A stretch of DNA of 64,000 bases from CADEEN01 sp963816315 (GCA_963816315.1 CAWFJZ010000026.1:189949-253948), one strand, 5' to 3'. Shown: positions 1 through 9,612, counted from the first letter of the stretch. Notes: a model not told the origin generated them from the letters alone. Program-made: numbers and translations.

Positions 1-266
1 AACTCGCGCAGCGCCAGAAACGAGAACAGGCCGAAGAAGATCGTCGAGCCGATCGGCCCTGACAGCCAGGCCAGCCAGAACAGCACGGTGCCGACCCACA
101 GCGCACGCAGGTCGCGCTTGAAGCGCACCCAGTTGTCGCTGCTTTCATCGTGCGTGCGCAGGGCATAGACCACGGCGCCGAGCGTGACCAGCAGCAGCGC
201 GCCGAACAGGATCAGGAACAAGAGGCCGACTTGTTCGTCGGGCGTCAATCGCTTGAGTGCGCCCAT
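1..266 (-). CDS. cdsA: Phosphatidate cytidylyltransferase, N-terminal part
   Basis: The 5' part of a gene running off the left edge; about 88 residues are visible. The protein would make CDP-diacylglycerol from phosphatidic acid and CTP at the inner membrane. The start MGALKRLTPDEQ is followed by a hydrophobic helix (about residues 13-35), a charged loop, further hydrophobic stretches and the family-typical ending FFGLFSFLALRE. Its ATG shares one base with the stop of the upstream acyltransferase (TGATG), so the two are translationally coupled in consecutive phospholipid steps. The CTP-binding C-terminal signature lies outside the window, so the family call rests on the N-terminus and the partner gene. 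Confidence 0.7.
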   Translation of the reverse strand, partial: MGALKRLTPDEQVGLLFLILFGALLLVTLGAVVYALRTHDESSDNWVRFKRDLRALWVGTVLFWLAWLSGPIGSTIFFGLFSFLALRE

Positions 267-886
267 CAGGTCACCCGCGGCCGCAGGCCGACGACAGCGC
301 TGCGCGCCCGATCCAGAAAACCGCGCTTGTCTTCGCTCGGCTCCAACTTCATCGGCGCGCCGAACGTCACCGTGCACAGGATCGGCACCGGCACCACTTC
401 GCCCTTGGGCATCACGCGCTGCACGTTGTCGATCCATGCCGGCACGAGCTGCACGTCAGGGAACTGCTCGGCCAGGTGGTACAGGCCGCTCTTGAAAGTC
501 TGCGGGTCGCCCTTGTTGCTGCGCGTGCCTTCGGGAAAGATCACCAGCGAGTCGCCGTTCTTCAGCGCTTCCACCAAGGGCTCCAGCGGGTCCTGATCGT
601 CGGTGCGCTGCCTGGCCACATACACGGCGTTGAACACCTCGCGCGTGATCCAGTGCTTGAACGGGCTCGACGTCCAGTAGTCGCGGGCGGCGATCGGCCG
701 CGTCTTGCTGCGCAGGTCTTTCGGCAGCGCCGCCCAGATCAACACCCAGTCGAGGTGACTCTGGTGGTTGGCGAAGTAGATGCGCTGCTCGGCGGTCGGA
801 GGGCAGCCCTTCCAATGGCCCTGCGCGCCCGTGATCAAGCGGGCGATGAAATTGAGCAGCAGCCCCATCAGGTCGGCACGGGTCAT
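266..886 (-). CDS. 1-acyl-sn-glycerol-3-phosphate acyltransferase family protein
   Basis: A 206-aa PlsC-type acyltransferase, expected to acylate lysophosphatidic acid at the membrane. The HX4D catalytic motif is seen as NHQSHLDW (His41, Asp46), and the acceptor-binding motif FPEGTR lies at residues 117-122. A downstream VPVPILCTVTFGAP stretch is usual for the family. It is followed without a gap by the cytidylyltransferase gene, which would use its product. A second, distinct plsC homologue occurs at 59.8 kb. The start is the ATG at 886; a 65-bp spacer separates it from the divergent ndh gene and probably holds both promoters. Confidence 0.85.
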   Translation of the reverse strand: MTRADLMGLLLNFIARLITGAQGHWKGCPPTAEQRIYFANHQSHLDWVLIWAALPKDLRSKTRPIAARDYWTSSPFKHWITREVFNAVYVARQRTDDQDPLEPLVEALKNGDSLVIFPEGTRSNKGDPQTFKSGLYHLAEQFPDVQLVPAWIDNVQRVMPKGEVVPVPILCTVTFGAPMKLEPSEDKRGFLDRARSAVVGLRPRVT

Positions 887-951
887 CAGCGACGAATGCT
901 AGCTGGTGTCCCCCAATCAGCGCATCGGTGGAAATGAGCTAGGGTTTGGAC

Positions 952-2268
952 ATGGATCGATCGCCACGACCTCATCTCGTCGTCATCGGCGGCGGCTTCG
1001 CCGGCCTGTGGTGCACACGCGCGCTGGCCTCGGCGCCCGTGCAGATCACGCTCGTCGATCGTGCCAACCACCATCTGTTCCAACCGCTGCTCTACCAGGT
1101 GGCGACCGCCGGGCTGTCGGCCGGCGACATCGCCGCGCCGCTGCGTCATATCCTGGCCAACCAGCGCAACGTCACCGTGCGCATGGGCGAGGTCACGGCC
1201 ATCGACACCGCCGCACAGCGCGTCACGCTCGCCGACGGCCTCGCGCTGCCTTATGACCATCTGCTCGTCGCCAGCGGCGCCACGCATGCCTACTTCGGCC
1301 ACGACGAGTGGGCGCCGCACGCCCCGGGGCTGAAGACGCTCGACGATGCGATGACGCTGCGCCGTCGGATCCTGTTGGCCTTCGAGCAGGCCGAAAACGC
1401 GACCAACGATGCCGAGCGCAAGGCTTGGCTGACGTTTGCCGTCGTCGGCGCCGGCCCCACCGGCGTCGAGCTGGCCGGCACGCTGGCCGAGATCGCGCGC
1501 CACACGCTGAAGAACGAGTTCCGCCACATCGATCCGGCACGCGCGGTGGTGCAGCTCATCGAAGCCGGGCCGCGCGTGCTGGCGAGCTTTGCGTCCGTGT
1601 TGTCCGAGAAAGCAGCGGCGCAATTGCAGCGCCTGGGCGTGCAGGTGCTCACCGGCAGCGCGGTGCAGCACATCGACGCCGAAGGCTACACGCGCGGCGG
1701 CGAACGCGTGCCGGCCAAGACGGTGCTGTGGGCGGCCGGCGTGGCCGCGTCGCCGCTCGGCGCCATGCTCGGCGCGCCGCGGGACCGCGCCGGCCGTGTG
1801 CAGGTCGAGGCCGATCTCACGGTGCCCGGCCTGCGCAACGTCTTCGTCGCCGGTGACCTGGCCACGCTGGCGCAGGCCAACGGCAAGCCGGTGCCCGGCG
1901 TGGCGCCTGCCGCCAAGCAGATGGGCGTGCATGTGGCCACGCTGATCCGCGCGCGCCTGGCGGGCCGCAGCGACAACACACCGTTCGCCTACCGCGATTG
2001 GGGCAACCTGGCGACGATCGGCCGCATGGCCGCGGTGGTGGACATGCCCGGCGGCCTGAGATTCTCGGGCGCGATCGCCTGGTGGTTCTGGCTGGCCGCG
2101 CACGTGTTCTTCCTCATCGGCTTTCGCAACCGCCTGGTCGTGCTGATGAACTGGGGCTGGGCTTACACGACCTACGCGCGCCATGCGCGTGTCGTCTTCG
2201 GCGCCGGCGATTCGCATGACATGCCGTTGCAGGCGCTGCGCCGCGATCCATCACAATCGATGCCGTAG
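952..2268 (+). CDS. ndh: Type II NADH dehydrogenase (FAD-dependent)
   Basis: A 438-aa single-subunit, non-proton-pumping NADH:quinone oxidoreductase. The N-terminal FAD-binding Rossmann motif VVIGGGFAGLW is followed by NHHLFQPLLYQVATAGLS, typical of NDH-2. The second, NAD-binding Rossmann fold has VVGAGPTGVELAGT, and FVAGDLA near the C-terminal third is the FAD-contacting motif. The C-terminus carries a hydrophobic stretch (AIAWWFWLAAHVFFLIGF) that fits membrane association. A TTG two codons upstream would also be in frame, but I chose the ATG at 952 behind a weak AGGG. It is transcribed divergently from the plsC-like gene. Confidence 0.88.
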   Translation: MDRSPRPHLVVIGGGFAGLWCTRALASAPVQITLVDRANHHLFQPLLYQVATAGLSAGDIAAPLRHILANQRNVTVRMGEVTAIDTAAQRVTLADGLALPYDHLLVASGATHAYFGHDEWAPHAPGLKTLDDAMTLRRRILLAFEQAENATNDAERKAWLTFAVVGAGPTGVELAGTLAEIARHTLKNEFRHIDPARAVVQLIEAGPRVLASFASVLSEKAAAQLQRLGVQVLTGSAVQHIDAEGYTRGGERVPAKTVLWAAGVAASPLGAMLGAPRDRAGRVQVEADLTVPGLRNVFVAGDLATLAQANGKPVPGVAPAAKQMGVHVATLIRARLAGRSDNTPFAYRDWGNLATIGRMAAVVDMPGGLRFSGAIAWWFWLAAHVFFLIGFRNRLVVLMNWGWAYTTYARHARVVFGAGDSHDMPLQALRRDPSQSMP

Positions 2269-2303
2269 TTTGCGAGAACAACAACGATGAAGAGACTCTT
2301 CGC

Positions 2304-3269
2304 ATGAAGCGGCGACACCTCGCCGCGGCCCTGGCTGCCACGCCGCTCTGGTCGGCCTGCATCAGCCGCCGCCAGGAGGCGCCCGAGCCACCGCCGCGCG
2401 CCGGCCGACTGGTCGATCTCGGCGAGATCGCATCGGCCAACGCCAAGCTGCTGCCGCGCTCCGTGGCGGTGTGGCTGCCGCCGGGCTACGACCGCGAGCG
2501 CTCGCGCCGCTACCGCGTGCTCTACATGCACGACGGGCAGAACCTGTTCGACTCGCGCAGCGCGTTCGGCGGCGTGCCCTGGGGCGTGGACGAAGCGCTG
2601 GCGGCGCTGATCGGCCTGGGCGACGTCACGCCGACGATCGTCGTCGCCGCCGGCAACACGGCGCAGCGCTGGTACGAGTACGCGCCCGAAGCGGCGTTGC
2701 GCACGCTTCCGGCCGACGTGCGCGCCGCCGCCGACGCCGAAGTTTCGCTGGCCGGCGCCGACTTGTCGGCTGAAGCCTATGTGCGCTTTCTCGCCGATGA
2801 GTTGAAGCCGCAGATCGACCAGCGCTTTCGCACGCTGCCCTCACGCGCCGACACCTTCGTCATGGGGTCGGGCATGGGCGGCCTGGCCTCGCTGTACGCG
2901 CTGTGCCGCAGGCCCGACATCTTCGGCGGCGCGGGTTGCATGTCCACGCACTGGCCGGTGACGCGCATCGCCGGCATCCACGACAACCCGGGTGCACCGC
3001 CGATGATCGCGCTGGCGGCCGGCGTGCTCGGCTGGTTCGACGCCAACCTGCCGCGCGCAGGCGCGCACCGTTTGTACTTCGATCACGGCGCTTTGGGGCT
3101 CGACCGCCTCTACCACCCGTACCAATCGCGCATGGATGCGATCGGCGCGGGCAAGGGTTATGTGGCGGGCAAGGACTGGCTGTCGAAAGCCTCCGCGGGC
3201 GCGGAGCACAACGAAGCGGCGTGGAACGCGCGCCTGCCGGCGGCGCTGGGGTTCTTGCTGAAGGCCTGA
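2304..3269 (+). CDS. Esterase-like alpha/beta hydrolase (FrmB/Fes-type fold), exported, nucleophile motif altered
   Basis: A 321-aa protein with a short Arg-rich N-terminus and an LWSACIS stretch that may be a lipobox. The body matches the putative esterase (esterase D/enterochelin esterase-like) family: SVAVWLPPGYD, YRVLYMHDGQNLFD and GAEHNEAAWNARL, the last holding the expected catalytic His. At the nucleophile elbow the usual GxSxGG appears as MGSGMGG (codon GGC at 2871, Gly190), so the catalytic Ser seems absent. One base change (AGC to GGC) would explain this, so it is either an inactive homologue or a sequence error. It ends 22 bp before the convergent purH stop. Confidence 0.7.
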   Translation: MKRRHLAAALAATPLWSACISRRQEAPEPPPRAGRLVDLGEIASANAKLLPRSVAVWLPPGYDRERSRRYRVLYMHDGQNLFDSRSAFGGVPWGVDEALAALIGLGDVTPTIVVAAGNTAQRWYEYAPEAALRTLPADVRAAADAEVSLAGADLSAEAYVRFLADELKPQIDQRFRTLPSRADTFVMGSGMGGLASLYALCRRPDIFGGAGCMSTHWPVTRIAGIHDNPGAPPMIALAAGVLGWFDANLPRAGAHRLYFDHGALGLDRLYHPYQSRMDAIGAGKGYVAGKDWLSKASAGAEHNEAAWNARLPAALGFLLKA

Positions 3270-3291
3270 ATCGCTTTCGAACGCCGCGGGC

Positions 3292-4897
3292 TCAATGCCT
3301 GAAGTGGCGCACGCCGGTCAGCACCATGGCGATGCCGCGCTCATCCGCCGCGGCAATCACTTCGGCGTCGCGCATCGAGCCGCCCGGTTGAATCACCGAC
3401 GAAGCGCCGGCATCGACGACAACGTCGAGGCCGTCGCGGAAGGGGAAGAACGCATCGCTGGCCACCGCCGAGCCTTGCAGCGTCAGGCCGGCGTTGTGCG
3501 CCTTGATGCCTGCCATGCGCGCGCTGTCGATGCGGCTCATCTGCCCGGCGCCGACGCCGAGCGTCATGCCGCCGGCGCAGAAGACGATGGCGTTGCTCTT
3601 GACGAACTTGGCGACCTTCCACGCGAACAGCAGATCTTGCAGTTGCTGTGCCGTGGGTGCCTTCTTCGTCACGACCTTGACGTCGGCGGCTCCGAGGTTC
3701 TTCGCGTCGGCCGATTGCAGCAGCAGGCCACCGCCGACGCGTTTCATGTCGAGCGTGTTCATCGCGCGAGTCAGCGGCACTTCGAGCAGGCGCACGTTCT
3801 GCTTGGCGGCGAACACCTCGCGCGCTTGCGGCGAGATCTCGGGCGCGATCAGCACCTCGACGAATTGCTTGGCCACCTGCTCGGCCGTCGCGCCGTCGAG
3901 CGGCGCGTTGAAAGCGATGATGCCGCCGAAGGCCGACGTCGGGTCGGTTTTGAAGGCCTTCGCATAGGCCTCGCCGACGTTGGCGCCGACGGCCACGCCG
4001 CACGGGTTGGCGTGCTTGACGATGACGCACGCGGCGACGGAGGCGCCGCTTGCCGATCGCGGCGCTGTCGGTGCCGAAGCTCTTGACGCACTCCCACGCC
4101 GCGTCGGCGTCGGCGATGTTGTTGTACGAGAGTTCCTTGCCTTGCAGTTGCGTCCAGCCGGCGAGCAGGCCGCGTGCCACGCTCGTCTCGCGATAGAAGG
4201 CCGCGCTCTGGTGCGGGTTCTCGCCGTAGCGCATGTCCTGCGTCTTGACGAGCTGCAGGTTGAACACCGCGGGGTACTCCGCGCGCGCCGGCACGTTCGC
4301 GCTCGCGTTCTCGGCGCCGGCATCGAGCGCGGTCAGGTAATTGGTGATCATGCCGTCGTAGGCGGCGGTGTGAGCGAAGACCTTCTTCGCCAACGCGAAC
4401 TTGGTTGCGCGCTGCACGCCACCGGCTTTCAACTCTGCGAGCACTTGCGCGTAGTCGGCCGGCTCGATCACCACCGCCACGTCCTGCCAGTTCTTCGCCG
4501 CCGCGCGCAACATCGCCGGGCCGCCGATGTCGATGTTCTCGATCGCATCGTCGAGCGTGCAGTCGGCCTTGGCCGTGGCTTGCGCAAACGGGTAGAGGTT
4601 GATGACGAGCAGATCGATCGTGCCGATGCCGTGTTCTTTCAGCGCCGCCATGTGCGCGGGATCGTCGCGCCGCGCCAGCAGGCCGCCGTGGATGCGCGGG
4701 TGCAGCGTCTTCACGCGGCCGTCGAGCATTTCCGGGAAGCCGGTGACTGCGCTGACTTCGGTCACCGGCAGGTCGTTCTGCGCCAGCAACTTTGCGGTGC
4801 CGCCGGTGGACAGCAGCTTCACGCCGGCCTGGTGCAGCGCGCGCGCGAAATCGACGATGCCGGTTTTGTCGGAGACGGAGAGCAGTGCGGTGGTCAT
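3292..4897 (-). pseudogene. purH: Bifunctional AICAR formyltransferase/IMP cyclohydrolase PurH, frameshifted
   Basis: The final two steps of purine synthesis: formylation of AICAR, then ring closure to IMP. The N-terminal cyclohydrolase (MTTALLSVSDKTGI, LLSTGGTA, YPF) and the C-terminal transformylase (VIVKHANPCGVAVG, SAFGGIIAFN, FPFRDG) are both present in full length (about 535 aa), but in two frames. The shift lies near 4050, between SFGTDSAAIGK and ASVAACVIVKHANPCG; one surplus base would account for it. Everything else is conserved and the gene is normally needed for prototrophy, so I favour a sequence error. The ATG at 4897 overlaps the fis stop (ATGA), making it the last gene of dusB-fis-purH. 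Confidence 0.9.
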
Positions 4898-5130
4898 TTG
4901 ATTAACTTGTGATCGACCAACTTGCGGCGCAGCGTGTTGCGGTTCACCCCCAGCCACTCCGCGGCCTTGCTCTGGTTGCCCTCGGCGTGCTTCATCACCA
5001 CTTCGAGCAGCGGCTTCTCGGCCGCGGCGAGGATCATGTCGTGCAGCGAATGCGGCTCGGCGCCGCGCAGATCCTTGAAGTACTGCTCCAGGCTGTCGCG
5101 CACGCAGGCGTCGATCTGTTTCTTGGTCAT
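4894..5130 (-). CDS. fis: Fis-family DNA-binding protein
   Basis: A 78-aa nucleoid-associated protein that bends DNA and regulates rRNA and many other promoters in the family. The C-terminal helix-turn-helix is clear (LLEVVMKHAEGNQSKAAEWL then GVNRNTLRRKL), of the NtrC-like Fis type. It is shorter than E. coli Fis (98 aa), as is usual in Betaproteobacteria. Both junctions are 4-bp ATGA overlaps: with dusB upstream (5127-5130) and purH downstream (4894-4897). dusB-fis is an old conserved pair; adding purH is typical of Burkholderiales. Confidence 0.93.
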   Translation of the reverse strand: MTKKQIDACVRDSLEQYFKDLRGAEPHSLHDMILAAAEKPLLEVVMKHAEGNQSKAAEWLGVNRNTLRRKLVDHKLIK

Positions 5131-6171
5131 GCCGTCAACTCGATCAGGTCATCGTTGGCCGCCGCAGCCGTGACGCGCGGCAGGCGTTGATGTCGTTCGC
5201 CGAGTTGGGCAAACCAATCGGCCACCGCGCGCAGTTGCGCAGCGCAGTCGTCGATGCGGTTCATCTCGGCGCGGAAGGCTTCGCCGCCCGGCAGCTCGCG
5301 CAGCGCCCAGCCGATGTGCTTGCGCGCGCTGCGCACGCCGGTGAACTCGCCGTACAGCGCGTGGTGGTCGTGCAGGTGCGCCGTGAGCCACTGCGCGGCT
5401 TCGGCCACCGTCGGCGGCGGCAGGTGTTCGCCGGTCGCCAAGTAGTGCGCGACCTCGCGGAAGATCCACGGCCGGCCTTGCGCCGCGCGGCCGATCATCA
5501 GCGCGTCGGCCTGGGTGTGCGCGAGCACCGCACGCGCTTTGTGCCGGCGAGTCGATGTCGCCGTTGGCCACCACGGGAATGGAGAGCGCAGCCTTCACCG
5601 CAGCGATCGTGTCGTACTCGGCCAGGCCCTTGAAGCCCTGCTCGCGCGTGCGGCCATGCACGGTCAGCAACGCGATGCCGGCCGACTCTGCGGCCTTCGC
5701 GATCACCAGCGCGTTCTTCTCGCTCTCGCAGCGGCCGGTGCGCATCTTCAGCGTCACCGGCACGTTGCGCGGCGCGCAGGCCGCGACCACGGCATCGATG
5801 ATGCGCATCGCCAGCGGCTCGTTGCTCATCAGCGCCGAGCCGGCGAAGACGTTGCACACCTTCTTGGCCGGGCAGCCCATGTTGATGTCGATGATCTGCG
5901 CGCCGCGGTCGATGTTGTACAGCGCCGCGTCGGCCATCTCGCGCGCATCGACGCCGGCGATCTGCACCGCGATCGGCCCCGGCTCGCCGCTGTGGTCGGA
6001 GCGGCGCGAGGTCTTCAGCGACGACCACAACGCGCGCTGGCTGGTCACCATCTCGCTGACCGCGTGTCCCGCGCCGAGCTGCCGGCACAGCATGCGAAAC
6101 GGCCGATCGGTCACGCCCGCCATCGGTGCGACGAACAGGTTGTTCGGCAGCTCGAATGCACCGAGTTTCAT
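5127..6171 (-). pseudogene. dusB: tRNA-dihydrouridine synthase B, frameshifted
   Basis: An FMN enzyme reducing uridines in the tRNA D-loop. MKLGAFELPNNLFVAPMAGV starts the TIM barrel; NMGCPAKKVCN carries the catalytic Cys; VHGRTREQGFKG and GRAAQGRPWIF are family signatures. The reading frame breaks near 5543, just after VVANGDIDSPA; the downstream frame continues KARAVLAHTQADALMIG. Dropping one base in the CGGCACAAAGCG stretch restores a full-length protein of about 347 aa. The start ATG at 6171 matches the usual N-terminus; an in-frame extension upstream is unlikely. The stop overlaps the fis ATG (ATGA). A sequencing indel is more likely than gene loss. Confidence 0.9.
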
Positions 6172-6246
6172 AGGTGGGGTGGGGGCATGCTGCTGAAAAA
6201 AGAGGCGCAAGTATAGCCACGCACCCGTCCGGATAATCGGTTCCCG

Positions 6247-6732
6247 ATGGACAGTTGGATCCCCACGCTGCTTGCGGCACTGGCGCTGCCGAAGTTCGGC
6301 CTGACGACGGTGTTCGTGGTCGCGCTGATCTCGGCCACGCTGCTGCCGATGGGCAGCGAGCCCGCGGTGTTCGGCCTCGTCAAGCTCAATCCCGATCTGT
6401 TCTGGCCCGCCGTGCTGGTGGCCACCGCCGGCAACACCGTCGGCGGCGCGATCACGTGGTGGATGGGTTACGGCGCCGAGGTGGCTTACGAGCGCGTCAA
6501 GCATCGCAAGCCCTCGGAGCGCAAGGCGCTGCAATGGCTCGAACGCTTCGGCGCCAAGGGCTGCCTGCTGGCATGGCTGCCGATCGTCGGCGACCCGCTG
6601 TGCGCGGTGGCCGGCTGGCTGCGACTGCCCTTCTGGCCCTGTGTGGGCTACATGGCCATCGGCAAGTTTGCGCGCTACTTTTCGATGACGGCGGCGGGCC
6701 TGTGGTTGTTCCCCGGCGCCTTCACACCGTAG
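6247..6732 (+). CDS. YqaA-family inner-membrane protein
   Basis: A 161-aa hydrophobic protein of the YqaA/DedA-like group (SNARE-associated Golgi fold). At least four membrane segments are visible (about residues 5-38, 50-75, 105-125 and 132-155). The stretch NTVGGAITWWMGYGAEVAYE and the later WLPIVGDPLCAVAGWLRL are characteristic of the family. DedA relatives are linked to lipid flipping and membrane homeostasis, but the YqaA subgroup has no firm function. It is divergent from dusB with a 75-bp spacer. Confidence 0.8.
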   Translation: MDSWIPTLLAALALPKFGLTTVFVVALISATLLPMGSEPAVFGLVKLNPDLFWPAVLVATAGNTVGGAITWWMGYGAEVAYERVKHRKPSERKALQWLERFGAKGCLLAWLPIVGDPLCAVAGWLRLPFWPCVGYMAIGKFARYFSMTAAGLWLFPGAFTP

Positions 6733-6779
6733 CGGTGAGCCCCAAGCTCGCTGCGCTCGCCTGAGAGGAAAATGGGTCC

Positions 6780-8267
6780 ATGAACACCCCCAGCTACGAC
6801 GAGCTCAGCGCCCACTTCATGCGCCTGCACCACTACGCGCATCTGGGCTCCATCGTCAGCTGGGACCGCGCGGCCAACATGCCGCCCAAGGGCAACGAAG
6901 CGCGCACCTCGGCGATGGCCGAGCTGGCGGCGCTGATGCACCGCCTGCGCACCGAGCCGACGCTCGGCGATCGCATCGCCCGCGCCGAGCAGGAGCCGCT
7001 GTCGGAGCACCAGCGCGCCAACCTGCGCGAGATTCGCCGCGAGTGGCTGCAGGCCACCGCACTGCCGGAATCGCTGGTGACGAAACAGGAACTGGCCTCG
7101 TCGCGTTGCGAACACGCGTGGCGCACGCAGCGCCCGGCCAACGACTGGGCGGCCTTCTTGGGCAACTGGAAGCCGGTGGTGGCGCTGGCGCGCGAAGAAG
7201 CGGCACTGCTCGCCGAGCGCACGGGCCTGTCGAAGTACGACGCGATGATGGACCGCTTCGAGCCCGGCATGAGGAGCGAGCAGGTCGGCCGCGTCTTCGG
7301 CGCGGTGCGGCAGTGGCTGCCGGATCTGATCGATCGTGTGGTCGAGCGGCAGAGCAAGGACACGTTGATCGCCGCCCGCGGCCCGTTCGCGGTGGCGGCG
7401 CAACAAGCGCTGTGCCAACGCGTCGTCACGATGCTCGGCTTTGATTTCAACGCCGGCCGCCTGGACACGAGCACGCATCCGTTTTCCGGCGGCGTGCCCG
7501 AAGACGTGCGCATGACGACGCGCTACCGCGAAGACGAGTTCCTGCCGGCTCTGATGGGCACGGTGCACGAAACCGGCCACGGCCGCTACGAGCAGAACCG
7601 GCCGCGCGAGTGGCTCGGCCAGCCGGTCAGCGAAGCGCGCTCGATGGCGATCCACGAGAGCCAGTCGCTGTCGTTCGAAATGCAGCTCGGCAGCCACCCG
7701 GGGTTCGCCAAGGTCGTGTCGCCGTTGCTGGGCGCGGCCTTCGGTGGGCAGCCGGCTTTCGAGCCCGGCAACCTGTGGCGGCTGATGACACGCGTCAAGC
7801 GCGGCCTGATCCGCGTCGATGCCGACGAGGTCACGTACCCGGCGCATGTGATCCTGCGCTACGAGATCGAGCGGCCGCTGATCGAAGGCGAGATCGAGCC
7901 CGAGGACGTGCCGGCGTTGTGGAACCAGTTGATGGCCGAGCTGCTGCACCTCGACACGCGCGGCAACTTCAAGGACGGCCCGATGCAGGACGTGCATTGG
8001 CCCGAATCGCTGTTCGGCTACTTTCCCTGCTACTCGCTCGGCGCGATGTACGCCGCGCAATGGTTCGCGGCGATGCGGCGTGCGATGCCGGACCTCGACG
8101 AGCGCATCGGCCGCGGCGATTTCGCGCCGGTGTTCGACTGGCTGCGCGACAACATCTGGCATCAGGGCTCGCGCTGGAGCACTGACGAGCTGGCGCTGCG
8201 GGCCAGCGGCGAGGTGTTGAACCCGGCGCACTTCAAGGTGCACCTGGAGTCGCGGTACCTGGCGTGA
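6780..8267 (+). CDS. Carboxypeptidase Taq, M32 metallopeptidase
   Basis: A 495-aa zinc carboxypeptidase that removes C-terminal residues with broad specificity; cytoplasmic, with no signal peptide. The HEXXH motif is HETGH (residues 263-267) within TVHETGHGRYEQN, and the third ligand is the Glu in MAIHESQSL. Length matches the family (about 500 aa). Other family stretches are MTTRYRED and FPCYSLGAMYAAQ. A GAGAGGAAA element sits about 10 bp before the ATG. It follows yqaA by 47 bp on the same strand and could be co-transcribed. Confidence 0.92.
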   Translation: MNTPSYDELSAHFMRLHHYAHLGSIVSWDRAANMPPKGNEARTSAMAELAALMHRLRTEPTLGDRIARAEQEPLSEHQRANLREIRREWLQATALPESLVTKQELASSRCEHAWRTQRPANDWAAFLGNWKPVVALAREEAALLAERTGLSKYDAMMDRFEPGMRSEQVGRVFGAVRQWLPDLIDRVVERQSKDTLIAARGPFAVAAQQALCQRVVTMLGFDFNAGRLDTSTHPFSGGVPEDVRMTTRYREDEFLPALMGTVHETGHGRYEQNRPREWLGQPVSEARSMAIHESQSLSFEMQLGSHPGFAKVVSPLLGAAFGGQPAFEPGNLWRLMTRVKRGLIRVDADEVTYPAHVILRYEIERPLIEGEIEPEDVPALWNQLMAELLHLDTRGNFKDGPMQDVHWPESLFGYFPCYSLGAMYAAQWFAAMRRAMPDLDERIGRGDFAPVFDWLRDNIWHQGSRWSTDELALRASGEVLNPAHFKVHLESRYLA

Positions 8268-8319
8268 GAGCGCGTTGACGCGAGCTGCCAGACGCGCCGC
8301 AGCCGCGAGCCAGGGCGAC

Positions 8320-9559
8320 TCAGCGCCGCGCGTTTTCCAGATCGGCGAGCGTCTCTTCCAACTTCTTCAGCGCACGAGCGGTGCGCGCGCCGCCGCGGCG
8401 CGCCTTGCCGAGCAGCAGCCGCCGCTCTTCGTCGTCGAGCGCGGCGTGGTCGATCGTCACGCCGTGCTGCGCCAGTTGCGCCGCGATCGTCGTGCGCTGC
8501 GAGCGCAGCATCTCGCGCGTGCGCTGGTAGGCATGCTCGGCGAGTGCATGGCGCTGGCTCCAGCTGAAGGTGTTGGCCAGGAACAGCTCGGCGTCGCGGT
8601 GGTCGGGTTCGAGCAGCAGGATGTCGGTCTGCGGGTGCGTTTGCGCGTAGCCTTTCATGCCGAGTTCGAGGCGCGAGTGGATCAGGGAGCGAAAAGTCTG
8701 CGACAGCACGACCGGCAGGCCGCCGTCGATCAGGCGGGGAATCCGTTCCTCGTTGCTTCCCAGCACGCTATGGCGCGGCGCATGTGTGGCATCGAACGGC
8801 ACGAGTGGATTCAGGCAGATCAACAGATCGAGCCCTTCGTCGAGCAGCACGCTGGCATGCAGCGTTTTCTTCAGCGCGCCATCGACGCAGGTGCGGCCGT
8901 TGATCTCCACCGGCGCGTACAACCCCGGCAGCGCGGCGCTGGCCTGCACCGCGAGCGAGATCGGCACGTCGTCCAGGCCCGGCTCACCGAAAGGCACGGC
9001 CTCGCCGCTGTCGAGATCGGTGGCGACGAGCACGAGCTTGCGCTTCAGCTTTCGAAAATCATTCGTGCGGCCAGGCTCGCTGAAGATGTGCGCCAGCCGC
9101 TCCTGCATCGCCTGACCGCTGAAGAGGCCGGCCGGCAGCGCACGCCCCAGGCGCTCGAACGCAGCCATGCGCGAGCGGCGCTTGACGAAGTACTGATAGG
9201 CCGCTTGCGCGACTGAGCGAAGGCAGCGACGCGGCGCGCTTGAAGTATTCGTCCCACGCCGGCTTCATCAGCAGCGACGGGCTGAACAGATCGGTGTTCT
9301 GCGACGTGTTCTCGATGAAGCTCGCGCACAGATCTCGCGGCGTCATGCCGTTGGCCAAACCGGCGGCCACGAAGCCGCCGGCCGAGACGCCGACGTAGCC
9401 GCAGAGCTGCGTCAAATCGATGCCGACGAGCGCTTCATCGAGCGCGCACAGCGCACCGATTTCGTAGATCGCGCCGAGCGGTCCGCCACCCGCCAACGCA
9501 AGGCCGATCCTCGGCCTTGCACTTGATGGTTTCTCGAGGCCGATCCTCGGCTTGCGCAA
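8320..9559 (-). pseudogene. Patatin-like phospholipase, frameshifted
   Basis: A lipid acyl hydrolase of the patatin/RssA type with a Ser-Asp dyad. The oxyanion loop is ALAGGGPLGAIYEIGAL, the nucleophile is GVSAGGF and the Asp is in CVDGALKK. The two halves are in different frames, broken near 9215: upstream EYFKRAASLPSLS, downstream AAYQYFVKRRSRMAAF. One indel repairs it. No ATG is available before the conserved N-terminus; I propose the TTG at 9559. The N-terminal region holds two copies of PRIGL 12 codons apart (see repeat). It lies directly after the phasin gene, so a role in PHA granule or membrane lipid turnover is possible but unproven. Confidence 0.82.
9501..9551. repeat. Short direct repeat, 15 bp, 36-bp period
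   Basis: AGGCCGATCCTCGGC occurs at 9501-9515 and again at 9537-9551. Each copy is itself a small hairpin (GGCCGA/TCGGC with a 3-nt loop). The 36-bp offset is exactly 12 codons, so both copies encode PRIGL in the patatin N-terminus. It looks like an in-frame tandem duplication that extended the protein upstream of its glycine-rich loop. Confidence 0.7.
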
Positions 9560-9564
9560 CGCAG

Positions 9565-9586
9565 CAGGGGCGCCGCGGCGCCCCTG
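9565..9586 (-). terminator. 22-bp perfect palindrome after phasin gene
   Basis: CAGGGGCGCCG is followed immediately by its reverse complement, CGGCGCCCCTG. It lies 27 bp beyond the phasin stop codon on the phasin strand. There is no U-tract, so it may act as an RNA stabiliser or weak attenuator between an abundant phasin transcript and the patatin gene rather than a classical terminator. Confidence 0.5.
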
Positions 9587-9612
9587 TGTCGCTCTGTTGG
9601 CAGGCTTTGCGC

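Noticed and set aside
3292..6171. purH and dusB as true pseudogenes
   Set aside because: All active-site motifs are intact and one-base fixes restore both proteins; consensus error is the simpler reading.
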